DNA of 64,000 bases from Malania oleifera. Its lineage: Eukaryota; Streptophyta; Magnoliopsida; Santalales; Ximeniaceae. The position numbers and the translations under genes are program-made. The notes below the pieces were generated by a model. The model was not told the origin of the DNA and searched no databases. It saw nothing but the letters and a program-made list of their open reading frames with translations. Positions 26,098 to 38,100 of this stretch are shown here, one piece after another; positions within the stretch are counted from its first letter, which is position 1; each line of letters begins with the position of its first letter. The stretch is from NCBI RefSeq assembly GCF_029873635.1, contig NC_080428.1, positions 66,929,101-66,993,100 on the forward strand, written 5' to 3'.

Positions 26098-29000
26098 TCA
26101 GTTTGGTTGCTGAAACAAAAGAAAAAAAAATGGAGATGCAACATTGTTGAAACGGTGCAGCAGGACCAGTAAAGAAAACAAGAAAATTTAAGCTTGCACA
26201 TTTATCAATGTATGCCATACTAATGTATGAACAGCCATCATATTATAACACAATGCAATTACTCTTTTATTTGGCAACTCATGCATGCACCGTGCATCAT
26301 CTCAAAGCACAGTAGCATGCCTAACTTCAATACTAAACAGCATCTCTCTCCTTCTCTCATCATCATTTTTTTCACTCAAATAGCCAATCAAATAGTGCCG
26401 GTCAATTCATGTTGGGACTACAAGAAAGCAAACTTCTTCTTAAGAAGACCAGAGGGTATAAGGGAAAACCATACCTGGCGATATAAATGCTCATCATACA
26501 TAGCCACAGTGCAAGGCACTGATGTAGGAGCCCAACTATGGGTGGTGTCATACACGGGTTGAGGAGGTTCAAAGTTTCCATCAACATGATAATCCATAGG
26601 GCTTTCTTGCAGGCTCATCTCCCCAGCAGGGCTCCTGTCACTTGGTAAACTCAGATTGTATGACTGGTAGGGATATTGTCCACCTGGCCCTAGGCTCAGG
26701 GATGCAGTTCCATTCAACTCACTCAAGAGACCAATTTCTGGCCCAGGATTGGCAATCTCTGCCCTTTTACCCATCATGAGGTAATCAGAATAGCTCCCAA
26801 AGGAGGATCCTGCAGGGCACTCCATATCCCTGGAGGACAGAATAATCCTATGAGTCAGCAACAGTTAGAAGGGCAATTCATCTATCCATTCAGGCAAAAG
26901 TAATAAAACATATAAAAATTTTATTATTGATCATGCATTGAGATTTTTATTAGCAAAATTTTTTACAACCATATAATGAGATATCTTTGAAGACGAGCCT
27001 TTGCTTTGCGCAATAGTAGAGTTGTCCAAATGTGACCTAGAAGGTCACAAATTTGAGGTATGAAAATAGCCTCTTACAAAAATGCAAGATAACGTGGCAT
27101 ACTATAGACTTGTGGTCCCCCCTTCCCTGGACCCCGCTCATGTGGGAGCTCTGTGCACCAGGCTGCCCTCTATATATTGAGGTATCTTTGTTCAGTTCTT
27201 TTTAGCTTCTTATAAAACAAAATTTAAATCTAATACATAAGTCTGTAAACCAAGCTTAAATTTATAAAGAGCATGCCCCAAATTATGGGAATTAATGACA
27301 GTTCAGAAGGCCCACAAACCTTTGGGAAAGCAAGTTTGAGCTGTAGGGTAAAACCATGTGTTGACTATTGTTATTTGGGAGCCATGGCAGATGTTGGAAC
27401 TGTTGTTCAATGCCTATTCCAAAAGGTAAATGCATCTCACTTTGAAACTGCAAAATAGAATAATTAGATGGTCAATTCAGCAAGAGCACAAACAAAATCT
27501 TATGAGAGAATGTAATTATATGAGCTAAGTTCTTACATCAGCTAAGCACATTTTTACCTGACTAGGGCATCCCAATGAAAAAAGTTGCTGCTTTCCATAA
27601 TTTTCCTGACAAAAGAAAACAAAGTTTATTAACACAGAATTCAGCAAATACAGTTGGTGATGAAGAATAGCGTGGGAATATGAGATTCCAAATTGATAGT
27701 TTATTGTTTTCTGAATAAATGTAAGGCCCCATGGCGCATATGGTCTGTTCTATTGGATGTTAGTATCATTACACCAGTTCAAGCTGTCAGAATTTTGTCT
27801 GTTTAGAGAAGCAAATAGGGTAGCAGATGGTTGGGCTGACTTTGGTAATTCTCTTCTTGGTTACAGTTTCTGCAACACTGCTTACCCTCCAGTTAGGCAT
27901 CTGATTCATGGGGATGTTTCTATGATTTCAATTCCAACATGTACTATTACCATTTAGTAATGATATGATTTTTTCCACCTAAAAAGGGGGAAAAACATCA
28001 TTAAACTTTTATTATAAATTATAATAGCATTTGATAGCAGTGTTTTAAAAGGCGAAGGCATAAGGTGAGGCGTTTTATCCTCTAGGAGGCGAGGCGTAAG
28101 CCTCAAGGCGTTGAGGCGTAAGCATTTTGGGACTGTATTTTTTAAAATAATTAATAAATAAATAAATTATATATATCATAAAATTTTCTTTTAATTATAA
28201 AATATTTATCTAACAAATCCTTAAAAACATATATTTGCTATGTTTCTTATATAAATGTTGAAAAAAAATGTAAATTCAATTATTATTTTATAATTTTACA
28301 AAATTAAAATTAAAATAAGATTTATTTTCTACAACATGGCTGGAGATTTTTAGTTGTAAAAAAAAATAATTTATATTTTGATTCCAATTTTTAATACAAA
28401 ATATCACATCCTTTTCAATTTCTTATATCTATATATACATTTAAGATATTTTCTTTTAAATTTGCTTTATATAAGTTGGAAAGATAAAAAGTGAAACAGT
28501 AAAAGTAGGCAGTCGACGAAGCTAGCCAAGCTCTCTCGATGAAGATTGGATGAATCGTTGAATGCAGTCGTTGAGTCGTCGGAGAGGGAGAAGAAGCTTT
28601 GCCGAGAGAGGAATCGTCGAGAAAATGCTTCATTGAGAGGAAACGTCGAGAGAGGAGAAGACTGGAGGATTCGTTGAGAGATATGAAGCTTCATCGAGAA
28701 GAATCGTCAAGAGAGGAGAAGACTGGAGGCTTCGTCGAGAGGAATTGTCAAGAGAGGAGAAGATTGGATGCTTCGTCGAGAGGGCAGAGGCTATCGTCGA
28801 GGAGAAGGCTCACTGCAGGCTTCGTCGAGGCTTCGTCAAGAGAGCAAAAGGGAAGAAGCTTCATGAGATAGAGGGAGGAAAGGGTTTTAGATGTTCTGGG
28901 TTTTCTTTTTTAATTTATGCTTTAAACCGAGAAACCCAAAATGCGTACGCCTTGAGATTTGAGGCGTAAAAGGCAAGCATTTATAGGAGAGGTGTATGCC

Positions 29001-30083
29001 TTCTCCCCTGAGGCGTACGCCTTTCTGGATTTACACATTTCTACCTACGCCTTAGTGCGTTTTAGGCCCAAATTGCCTCAAGGGGCAATCCTCAATAACG
29101 CCTTTTAAAACACTGTTTGATAGAGATCAAAATCTTGATAGAGTTAGGTTACATATGATTGACTGAATGCTTCCACATATTTTTTTTCCAAATTCCCTCT
29201 AAATTCACACACACACAACTTGATGTACTTATCTTCACGTCTTATAATATATGCCTCAAAATTCCTGGTTCGACAAGGAAAGAATATTCTTCTGGAAGTT
29301 TTCAACTAAAAGTGTTCCTCATGGGCAAGAGTCTCCTACATTGGAGTTTGCAGGTGCTTAAGGAGAAGGCAATCCCAGTCCAAGTGGGTTAGGCTTTTGC
29401 GGCATCATGAATATGTATGCTTGTGAGGTGATGTTACACAGGAGAAGCCAATTCTTCATGCAAGTTTTGGTTTGCTTACAATTATATGGGAGACTGAGTG
29501 ATATCTCCTTCAAGGACTGCATGCATTTTATTGAAAGCAACAGCATTGGCCCCATTTAATTTTTTTTTACAAGGAGTGGCAAGTAGGTTAAGGTAGACTC
29601 GACATATGAAGAAGAACAAGAAATCAACTTTCAGTTTGTCTTAGGTTAACAGGCTGTCTGAACCAAACTGTCATAACTGATGTTATGCTATTGGAACCAC
29701 TTGCATAGACCACATGGCCACTAATTAGTTCATGGATTATCAAATCGCAAAACTGAGAAACATCAAAGCTCATTTGAATAAAAACAGAAGGAAAAATAAG
29801 TATAGAAAAGTATTAGCCTAATTATTTAGAAAATTGCAATGCTTGTGTGCGTACAAATCAGGTGGATACTATATGAGTCAATATATGGTTTTTTTGTGGA
29901 TCTGTACAGAAATAATGAGTAAGCAGATAGCAAATACAATATGTTAATGGTGTAAACTACAGTTACTGCAATAATAAAAGGCATGCCTTCCATGCTTGAA
30001 TTTGATTAAGTGATTCCCTGAGTGAATCTTCCATTTGCCTCAGATCTTCTACGCTATCGATCTTGTCTGGGTAAGTCCAACGG
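26098..30083 (-). CDS. AGL65-like: MADS gene 3' coding block, exons 7-11
   Basis: Exon 7 (97 nt) opens after TTCTGCAG, completes codon 135 and encodes RWTYPDKIDSVEDLRQMEDS and onward to QAWK. Its donor is GGAAG/GCATGC. Exon 8 (48 nt) encodes ENYGKQQLFSLGCPSQ. Exon 9 (128 nt) encodes FQSEMHLPFG... to LLSQ. Exon 10 (355 nt) runs from DMECPAG to DEHLYRQ. Exon 11 adds only QPN and TGA after TTTGTTTCAG. Introns 7-10 are 2381, 110, 490 and 365 bp. The frame at exon 7 agrees exactly with exon 6 across the 29.9-kb intron, which ties the two blocks into one gene. Confidence 0.92.
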
Positions 30084-32093
30084 CTGCAGAACTCAACATA
30101 ATTTGACATTAGTAATGCATGTGATCAATCAAAGAATACTTTTTTTGATCCAATATAACTATAAAGTATACCCAAAAAAAAATTGCATTTTAAGGCCTAT
30201 GGTAACCTGGTCTTAAAAAACAGGCTAAGCATGAGCTGTGCATTTTGCAATTGAATATCACTACTGTTTCAAACAGTGCAATACAAAATAATCCTCAAAG
30301 CTTCGGCCATATTTTACCAGATTGATATAGGTTGCTACATTATTTTTTTGATAGAAAAATAAGATTTATTAATAGAGAGAAGGGGAAAAAAAAAACAAAT
30401 GGGAGGACAAGGCATCCTCCAAAATAACAAACGGGAGGACAAACACCTCGCAAAAGAGAGAAATAAGAGGGAAAAGGGAAAACAAGAACATAAATAACAT
30501 CAAAGCAGCCTCCAATCATGTGCAAGTCACCCAACAAAGTTTCCCCAAAAGACCAAAAGAAAAAAAGCCCACAGTCAAGCAAAGAATACAACTCTATCCT
30601 AGAGCAAGCAAGGAGCGAACTTATTTTGGAAGATCCTCTCATTCCTTTCATTCCATAACACTCATAGTATAGCAAACAAAGCACATTATCACACAAAGCA
30701 CTCTTCTTACCTCTCCCAAAACCACACACATGTATGTGTGCATGTATATATATGTATGTCCTGATGAAACCCACCATATTAGCTGGATAAAACCCAAATC
30801 TCTCCCACAACACCGAACGGATTACAGCATGACAGCCTGGACATATTATCCTGCAAAAACCTACACATCACACATATATGTAGGCTAGATGCCTTCTGAG
30901 CCCTCTTCATTTGAAATGGAACATTAGTATTTATTTTGTTAAAAATCGAAGCCTAGGTGAAAGACTCAACTTTCGAAGGAATTTTTTGCTTGCCAAATAA
31001 TTCTCTCCAGCAAGAAATGATGGAGAGTGTTTTTTAACACATGTTTCAAAAATAGTTTTACGAGAAAAATGACCAAACTATCCACTTTTCAAATCTCACA
31101 AGTCACGTCTAACCTGGAATAATTACAAAGGAGGAAAGCTTCACAAAACGAGCAAGCTCCTCAACTTCCCTTCATTAAGATTTCTAAAGAAAAATTTTTT
31201 TCAATAAATAGAACTACCATCGAAAAAATAGAAAAAGAAGAAACAAAAGCATTATGAAGGTATAAAAGCCTGAGAAATGAACATCCAAGGGCTTGAATGC
31301 ATGGCATAGATAGCTTGTCTAGAAAGGTTTGATCAGCATAGAAGGACTGACTTCATGGGCCTCGTATCCCACCCAAACTTCCAACTTCTAATAACCCTAT
31401 GCCATGGATAATCAGGTTCAAAAAAGTAAATCTCACCAACTACTTACCTACATATGGAAATATCTTCAAACACCAAAATCTCCAACAACCCATGCCTTTG
31501 GAGCTATTTTTCATAGATTTGTGGAGGAAATTGGTTGCATCCTCTAAGAAGAGAATGACTTCAGGAAAAAATAGAAGCCACTCGGGACTACAGTCACTCA
31601 AATGCTTGATGTTTCCTCTTTTGAGTTCCCATCTAGGGAGGAGGCTGGGATGGTGCAGGAAAAAAGAATATAAAAAATGAGTGGAGCTGCGCTTTTGCTT
31701 GATTTTGTGGTACCCCAAATGGTATAGCAGGATGTCATATGGTTGGAGCCTCTCCAACATTCATTTGGTTTTCAAAGCAAATTGGTGATTAGTGCAGATG
31801 ATGAGTTCCAATCTAAGAGCAAATGAAGATTTTTGGGGATGCGTTCCAATCTTAAAAGGGCAAGGACTCCGACTAAGAAGACAGAGTGAGGAGTTCTAAC
31901 CAAGTTAAGGTGGAAAGGGGAACCTTCAAATTGTGGGATTCCCATCAGGGCCAAGTCCTTGCTCTTGATAAGGATGATGGAGATAGTGAGAAAGTAGGTG
32001 AAGCATGGTGTTCAGAAAAGGAGTGGCTAGCCATATTGCAAAGCTACAATGAATATGGTGGCATTTTCGAATTGTACCCCTTTTTTTTGTTTT

Positions 32094-32124
<31 letters not shown>

Positions 32125-35100
32125 TTTGTGTGGAGGCACATTAAATGCTGGTGGGGATTAAATGACAAGAACCTTGGTTAGCCTTAAACCTATTAAAAGA
32201 TGTCATGAACTGGGTGCAAACAGTGGACAATGAAAGACCCAAACTATCTTTCAGTCTTGGTGATTAAAAGCAACAGATAGTGATCAGGGAAGCCCAGATT
32301 ACTGCAAGCAGATTATTCTAAAGAGACAATCCCACCAGGCTAATAACAAGGCGAAGACCCTTATCAATGCGGAAACCAGATCCATATCAAATTATTGACC
32401 TCGGAAGAGGAATAATTGTGAAGAAAAAAAAAAGATAATTCATTTGTGTGAAGGTTTGAGCAGCTCTGCAGGTGGGGATCAAATGACAAGAACCTTGGTT
32501 AGCCTTAAACCTATTAAAAGATGTCACAAACTGGGTGCAAACAGTGGACAATGAAAGACCCAAACTATCTTTCAGTTTTGGTGATTAAAAGCAATAGATA
32601 GTGACCAGGGAAGCCCAGATTACTGCAAGCAGATTATTCTAAAGAGACAATCCCACCAGGCTAATAACAAGGCGAAGACACTTATCAATGGGGAAACCAG
32701 ATCCATATCAAATTATTGACCTCAGAAGAGGAGAAAATTGTGAAGGAAAAAAAAAAAAGATGATTCATCTATGTGAAGGTTTGAGCAGCTCCTACAGAAG
32801 ATGGTGTGGGGGGCTCTCATTCTTGCCACTATCAGTAGATGAAATCACAAATGTAATCAAAAAATTGTACGAGTTTATGGGAGTTCAATCGAGGGCAAAA
32901 ACTGGGGAATCATGGTAGTCAATCAGGTAGCAGCAGATTGGGGGATTTTGAAGAAGATGAATCTAAGAAAGCTGATGTAGAGTGGCTTTACAAAGGTCAA
33001 TCCAATGGCATGCAACTTGCTTGATATGGAGGATCCAAGAGAAGGAAGGGTTGAGAGAGATATGGACTTCGAAGGAGAACAGCAAAGGGCAGAGGGGTCC
33101 AGGTGAGTTTAGAATAGACACAAAAGTTTTGGGAAATTTTTGGGCACATCCATCATAGATTATGAAACTGCAGCTATGGAGTTGTTGAATTTGGAAAGAA
33201 GATGAAGGGGCAACAACAGTAAAAGGCAAAAGCAGGAGAAATCCTCATAAAAGAAACGAAAGGGAAATCAAAAGGCCCAAGTAGTCAGTCAACTATGAAG
33301 GAAAAATTGGGCACAACGGAGGAACCCTGTGGCAGAAGGGGCATAAGAAGATTAAAGCCAGAAAATATTTAAGTAAAGATTCATTTCCTAGAATGTGAGG
33401 ACTCTTCATGACCCAGGCAAAAGGAAAATGGTTTTGGCTTTTGAGAAGGTAGAGACGAAATGTGTCTGCTTGGAAGAAACTAAGATGGAGGAATTTCTCA
33501 AGCATTCATCCAACCCATTTTGGAATGGCAAGAGGGTGGAATGGATCTCCTTAGCTGCAGATGGTATTAAAGTGGCTATAGGGATACTTACATTGTTTTT
33601 AGAATATGGATTTCAGGGCTTGGATTTAGACTTCTGTGGATTAAGTGCAGTTCCATCCAAATCCACAGAAATCCATATGCGAGGTCCAAATTCCAAGCTC
33701 AAATGCATAGTTAAGGTATTTTTTCACTCTCTGATTGTATTTTTGTCCAAAGGAACATTTGAATTAAATGTATGCCAGGTCTAGAGAGTGCGCAATTGGA
33801 TTCAATGCATACTCCTTGTTCTAATCATCTCTCCTTCCCCCTTCTTCCTTTAAACCTAACCCGACTATTCCTAGGGTAATCAACCAGTCCTTTGTACAAT
33901 GGTACCAGAGCAGTAAATTTATTCAACCCTGATCGCTCTACTAGTTTCATAGCCTCTTTTTTCTCCTCCTAGATGATTCTTGAATCAGGATCCACTTCTT
34001 GGCTTGATAGTGAGTTCTTCGTCATCCTGTGTTGGTGCACAATGTGCTCATAATATTCCCTTAATATGAAGGCAGTTGTTGTAGTATGTGGCCCATATCG
34101 AGTTGAACACATGTACAGAGAAAGCAAGCTAAAGAAAATAGGAAAGCAGATCTGAAACACAACCATCGATGGCTTGCATAGTACGTCGATGGTTACATCA
34201 ACGGTTTTAGGAAGAAGCCAAATTACGAAGAAAATAGTTGACCGTTTGCATAGTACATCGACGGTTTCAGACAGAAGCTAATTAGGAAGAAAACTATCGA
34301 CGGTTTGATGATTTGTTCAGCATTGTTTTTGAAATTTAAATTGGGAAGATCAATAGATTGGGGATACGGAGGCAAATCCTCTGCGGATTGATACAAGGGT
34401 ATTTGAGGGATTCTCAAATGCCTCTGTACGTCTAGAGGTTAGTATAAATACAATGTTGTAACCCTAGTTTTGATGGATAGTGAATTTCAGCTGCCGCTTG
34501 CTCCAGTAAACATAGGCATTCTACCCAACCACGTTAACTTCTTGTGTCTTTCATTGCTTTCATTATCTGTGTGTGTTTCCGTACTATTCATTGTAATTGT
34601 TGCACAATCGTTTTCATGTTTTATTGCACAACAATTGGTATCAGAGCTATACGTTACGATGGCTGGGAATTCTCCTGCGAAGTTTGACATGGTCGAGTTC
34701 GATGGATCCGAAAATTTTGGATTATGGTAAAGGGTCAAGGATTTGTTAGTGCAACAAAGTATGGTGAAGGTGTTATACAAAAAGCAGTCGGAAGGCATGG
34801 GCAACATTAGTTAGAAGGAACTGGAAGCGAAGGTTGTGGCAACTATCAGGTTTTATTTGGCTAATGACGTAATGCACCACGTCATGGATGAGGAATTACC
34901 GGCAACAATTTGGCTAAAACTGGAAAGTTGGTATATGTCCAAATCGTTGACGAACAAGCTTTATCTTAAGCATAAACTATATGGTCTTAAGATGTCAGGA
35001 GGTTTGGATCTGAACCAGCACATCAACGTGTTCAATTAGATCATCAGTGATTTGAAGCGAGTTAATGTGAATTTCGAACACGAAGACAAGGTGTTAATGC

Positions 35101-38100
35101 TACTAAATTCCCTACCTACTTCTCCTATGTACGAAAATTTGCTTACAACTCTGATGTGGGGAAAGGAAACTCTCGAATTGGAGGAGAACACAAGTGCTCT
35201 TTTAGGTTTTCATCAGAGGAAGAAAGCCAGCGATGAGAATCTACAAGGTGAAGAGCTTGTGGTGAGGGGTAAGTTGGGTAACCAAGAACGTGGGAGAAGC
35301 AAGTTCCGAAGCAGACCGAGTAACAATAAATCTTGGTCCAATTTCAAGAAGACGGTGTTTCAAGTGCGGGAAAAATGGGCCCATAAAACAAGTTTGTCTA
35401 GAGAAAAAGAAAGGGAATTGCAGAGAATAAAAAGGATTCATCAAAATCTGCTAATGTAGTGGAAGAAGGAGACTTAGAGAGCGGTGACAAGGATATGCTT
35501 TCGGTTTCATCTGGTTCAGATCATCTCATAGATTCTTGGATCCTGGATTCGGCATGCTCCTATCACATGACACCCAATAAAGATTGTTTGATGGTGTTGT
35601 TAGTACATTGTGTGATGTTAAGCATATACCAGATTTAAGGAAGAATTTGATTTCATTATACACTTTAGATTGTAATGGATTTAATAACAAGTCAGCAAGT
35701 GGAGTAATGAAGGTCAGTAAAGGTGTCTTAACAGTGATGAAGGAGCAGATTTTAGCAAGAAATATCTATACTCTGCTAGGTACCACAGTTGTAGGTGGAG
35801 TTGCAGCTACAGAATTTGAATCAGATAGCACAGTCTTCTGGCATATGCGGTTAGGTCATATGGGTAAGCATAGGATGATGGAGCTTCATAAAAGAAATCT
35901 ATTGAAGGGATGCAAGCTGAATTTCTGCAGGTATTGTGTTCTTGGGAAACAGAATAGGGTGCAGTTCAAGATAGCCACACACAAGACAGAGGAAATTCTT
36001 GACTATGTTCATACAGATGTTTAGGGGCTAGTAAGGGTAGTATCACGAGAAGGACATATGCATTCCGTGAGTTTTATTGACGATTACTCACGAAATGTCT
36101 GGGTGTACTTCATGCGACACAGGTCAGAAACGTTTGCCAAGTTCAAGCTGTGGAAAGCTGAAGTGGAAAACCAGATAAGGAGGAAGATTAATGGTACTGA
36201 GTACACAAATTCAAAGTTCATGGAGTTGTGCGAGCATCATGGGATTAAGAGACACTTCACAGTACGCAAGACACCACAATAGAATGGTGTGGCAAAAAAG
36301 ATGAACAGAACAATAGCTGAAAGAGCTCAGTGTCTCAGGTTGAATGCAGGGCTTGCAAAGAACTATTGGGCAAAAGCAATGAGTATGGCATTTTTCTTGA
36401 TCAACAAGTCACCAAGGGCAGCACTAGATTGGAAAGTAGCAGAGGAGGTGTGGACAGGTAGCGCGGTAGACTACTCTGGTTTGAGAGTGTTTGGATGTCC
36501 AGCCCAAGGTCTTAAATTTCGATTTCGATTCAAATTTCGAAGCTCCAAAAGTACAGAAATTTCGACGGAAATTTCGATTTCGATGTCAATTTCGATTTCG
36601 ATTTGAAAAAATAACAGAAATTAGTAGTAAAGCATGAAATTCTTTGTGAAACTTTAGAAATGGTTGACAAACATAATAATATACGTTTTAGGACTAATAT
36701 ATTACAAATTAAATACATCTATGTTTTGTATGAGGTGGAAAAGTTGTAAAATAGTATGTGTATCAAACATGTTTGTAAGATAATGTACATTAAACATATT
36801 CAGTTAATACAAATGAAATTCATAAATCATTTAAATATAATTTATTATACAAATAATGATAATTTAAACATGAATAGTTAAATAAAATGTTACTGTAAGT
36901 TTATTTTTTTATATAATTTCAAAAGCACTTGTAATAATATTTCGTTTCGATAAAATAAATAAAATAGATTAAAAGAGAAATTTTAGTTCACTCCTAAATC
37001 TCTCACTTGAATTCTGATGAAATTTCATTGTATAGATAAAATTTTGATAAGTTTCGTTAAAATTTCAAGATTTCTTTAAATTTCGGATGATTCGCTGAGA
37101 TTTCGACGGAAATTATGCAAGACGGAAATCGACTGCCATTTCGATTTCGAGGGTGACGGAAATCGGAAATTTCGACCGAAATTTCAATAATTTCATGGAA
37201 ATTTAAGAATATGGTCCAACCTACATACATGTTTCTAGTGAGGAGAGATCGAAACTTGATGCGAAGTCTAGACAGTGTATCTTTTTGGGATATTAGAAAA
37301 AAATGAAAGGTTTCAAGCTCTGGGATCCAAAGGAAAACAAGGTGGTGATTAGTAGGGATATAATTTTTTATCAAAAAGTCATGTTGCAGCATACTCAGGA
37401 ATAAGAGAAATAGGTGCCAAAAAATTGCAGCAGCAATGAGCATATGGTGCAGGTGATGCTAGAGACTCATGGTAGAGATGACAATGTTCAAAATGCAGGA
37501 AGCCAAAGCTTAGGAGACCAGCAACATCACAGTATAGCTATAGACAAGCCCAGACGCACTATCAGGCCACCCCCCAAGTATGGTTTTGATGATTTGGTTC
37601 CTTATGCACTCATTAGTAGTAGCGGAGATCCTACTACTTTTCAAGAGGCGGTGCACAGTGTCACAAGCTAAGCTTGTTCAGGGCATTATGCTTGCCTGTG
37701 ACCGCTTATCTCGTGTGCTTGGGATGGGTTTCCATCATGTAAATACTAGTGTAGGATTATTTTCTGCTAGTAGTGTTTGTGTATGCCAAATAAGGCAATA
37801 TGACTCCTCGGTCACTTTGATGTTTCCTAGTGTTAGGATGATAATTACATAAAAACCTCTTTAGGGGAGGGTAAGTGTTCATCAGTCATTGTAAAACTCA
37901 CTAGCAATTGTCAACGTGCTTAGCCTACTTGCCTCCCTCGCTAAGTACACCATGTCAACGGAGGATTTGTTAATGAATTACGTTTGCTTCAATGTTTACT
38001 GCTTGCTTGCCACGGCTTTCATGAATTGATTATTGTTTTCGTTGCTATTTGAATGAATGCTAATGAAAGTGCTTCGTGGATGAATGTTGGTAAACGATAG

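Larger units (their letters stand above)
31051..33380. other. Intron 6 sequence, unclassified, with tandem duplication
   Basis: No host exon is seen. Part of 31880-33380 may be a decayed first ORF of the plus LINE that starts ORF2 near 33390, but I could not confirm a domain. It holds the 321-bp duplication (32150-32791) and a 21-G run (32104-32124). Confidence 0.4.

Noticed and set aside
25707-26201. 164-residue minus-strand frame
   Set aside because: Runs through the MADS intron 10, last exon and 3' untranslated region in the wrong frame; the real last exon is in another frame (QPN, stop).
28599-28871. Arg/Glu-rich 90-residue frame
   Set aside because: Reflects the internal 40-bp repeats of a non-autonomous hAT-like element.
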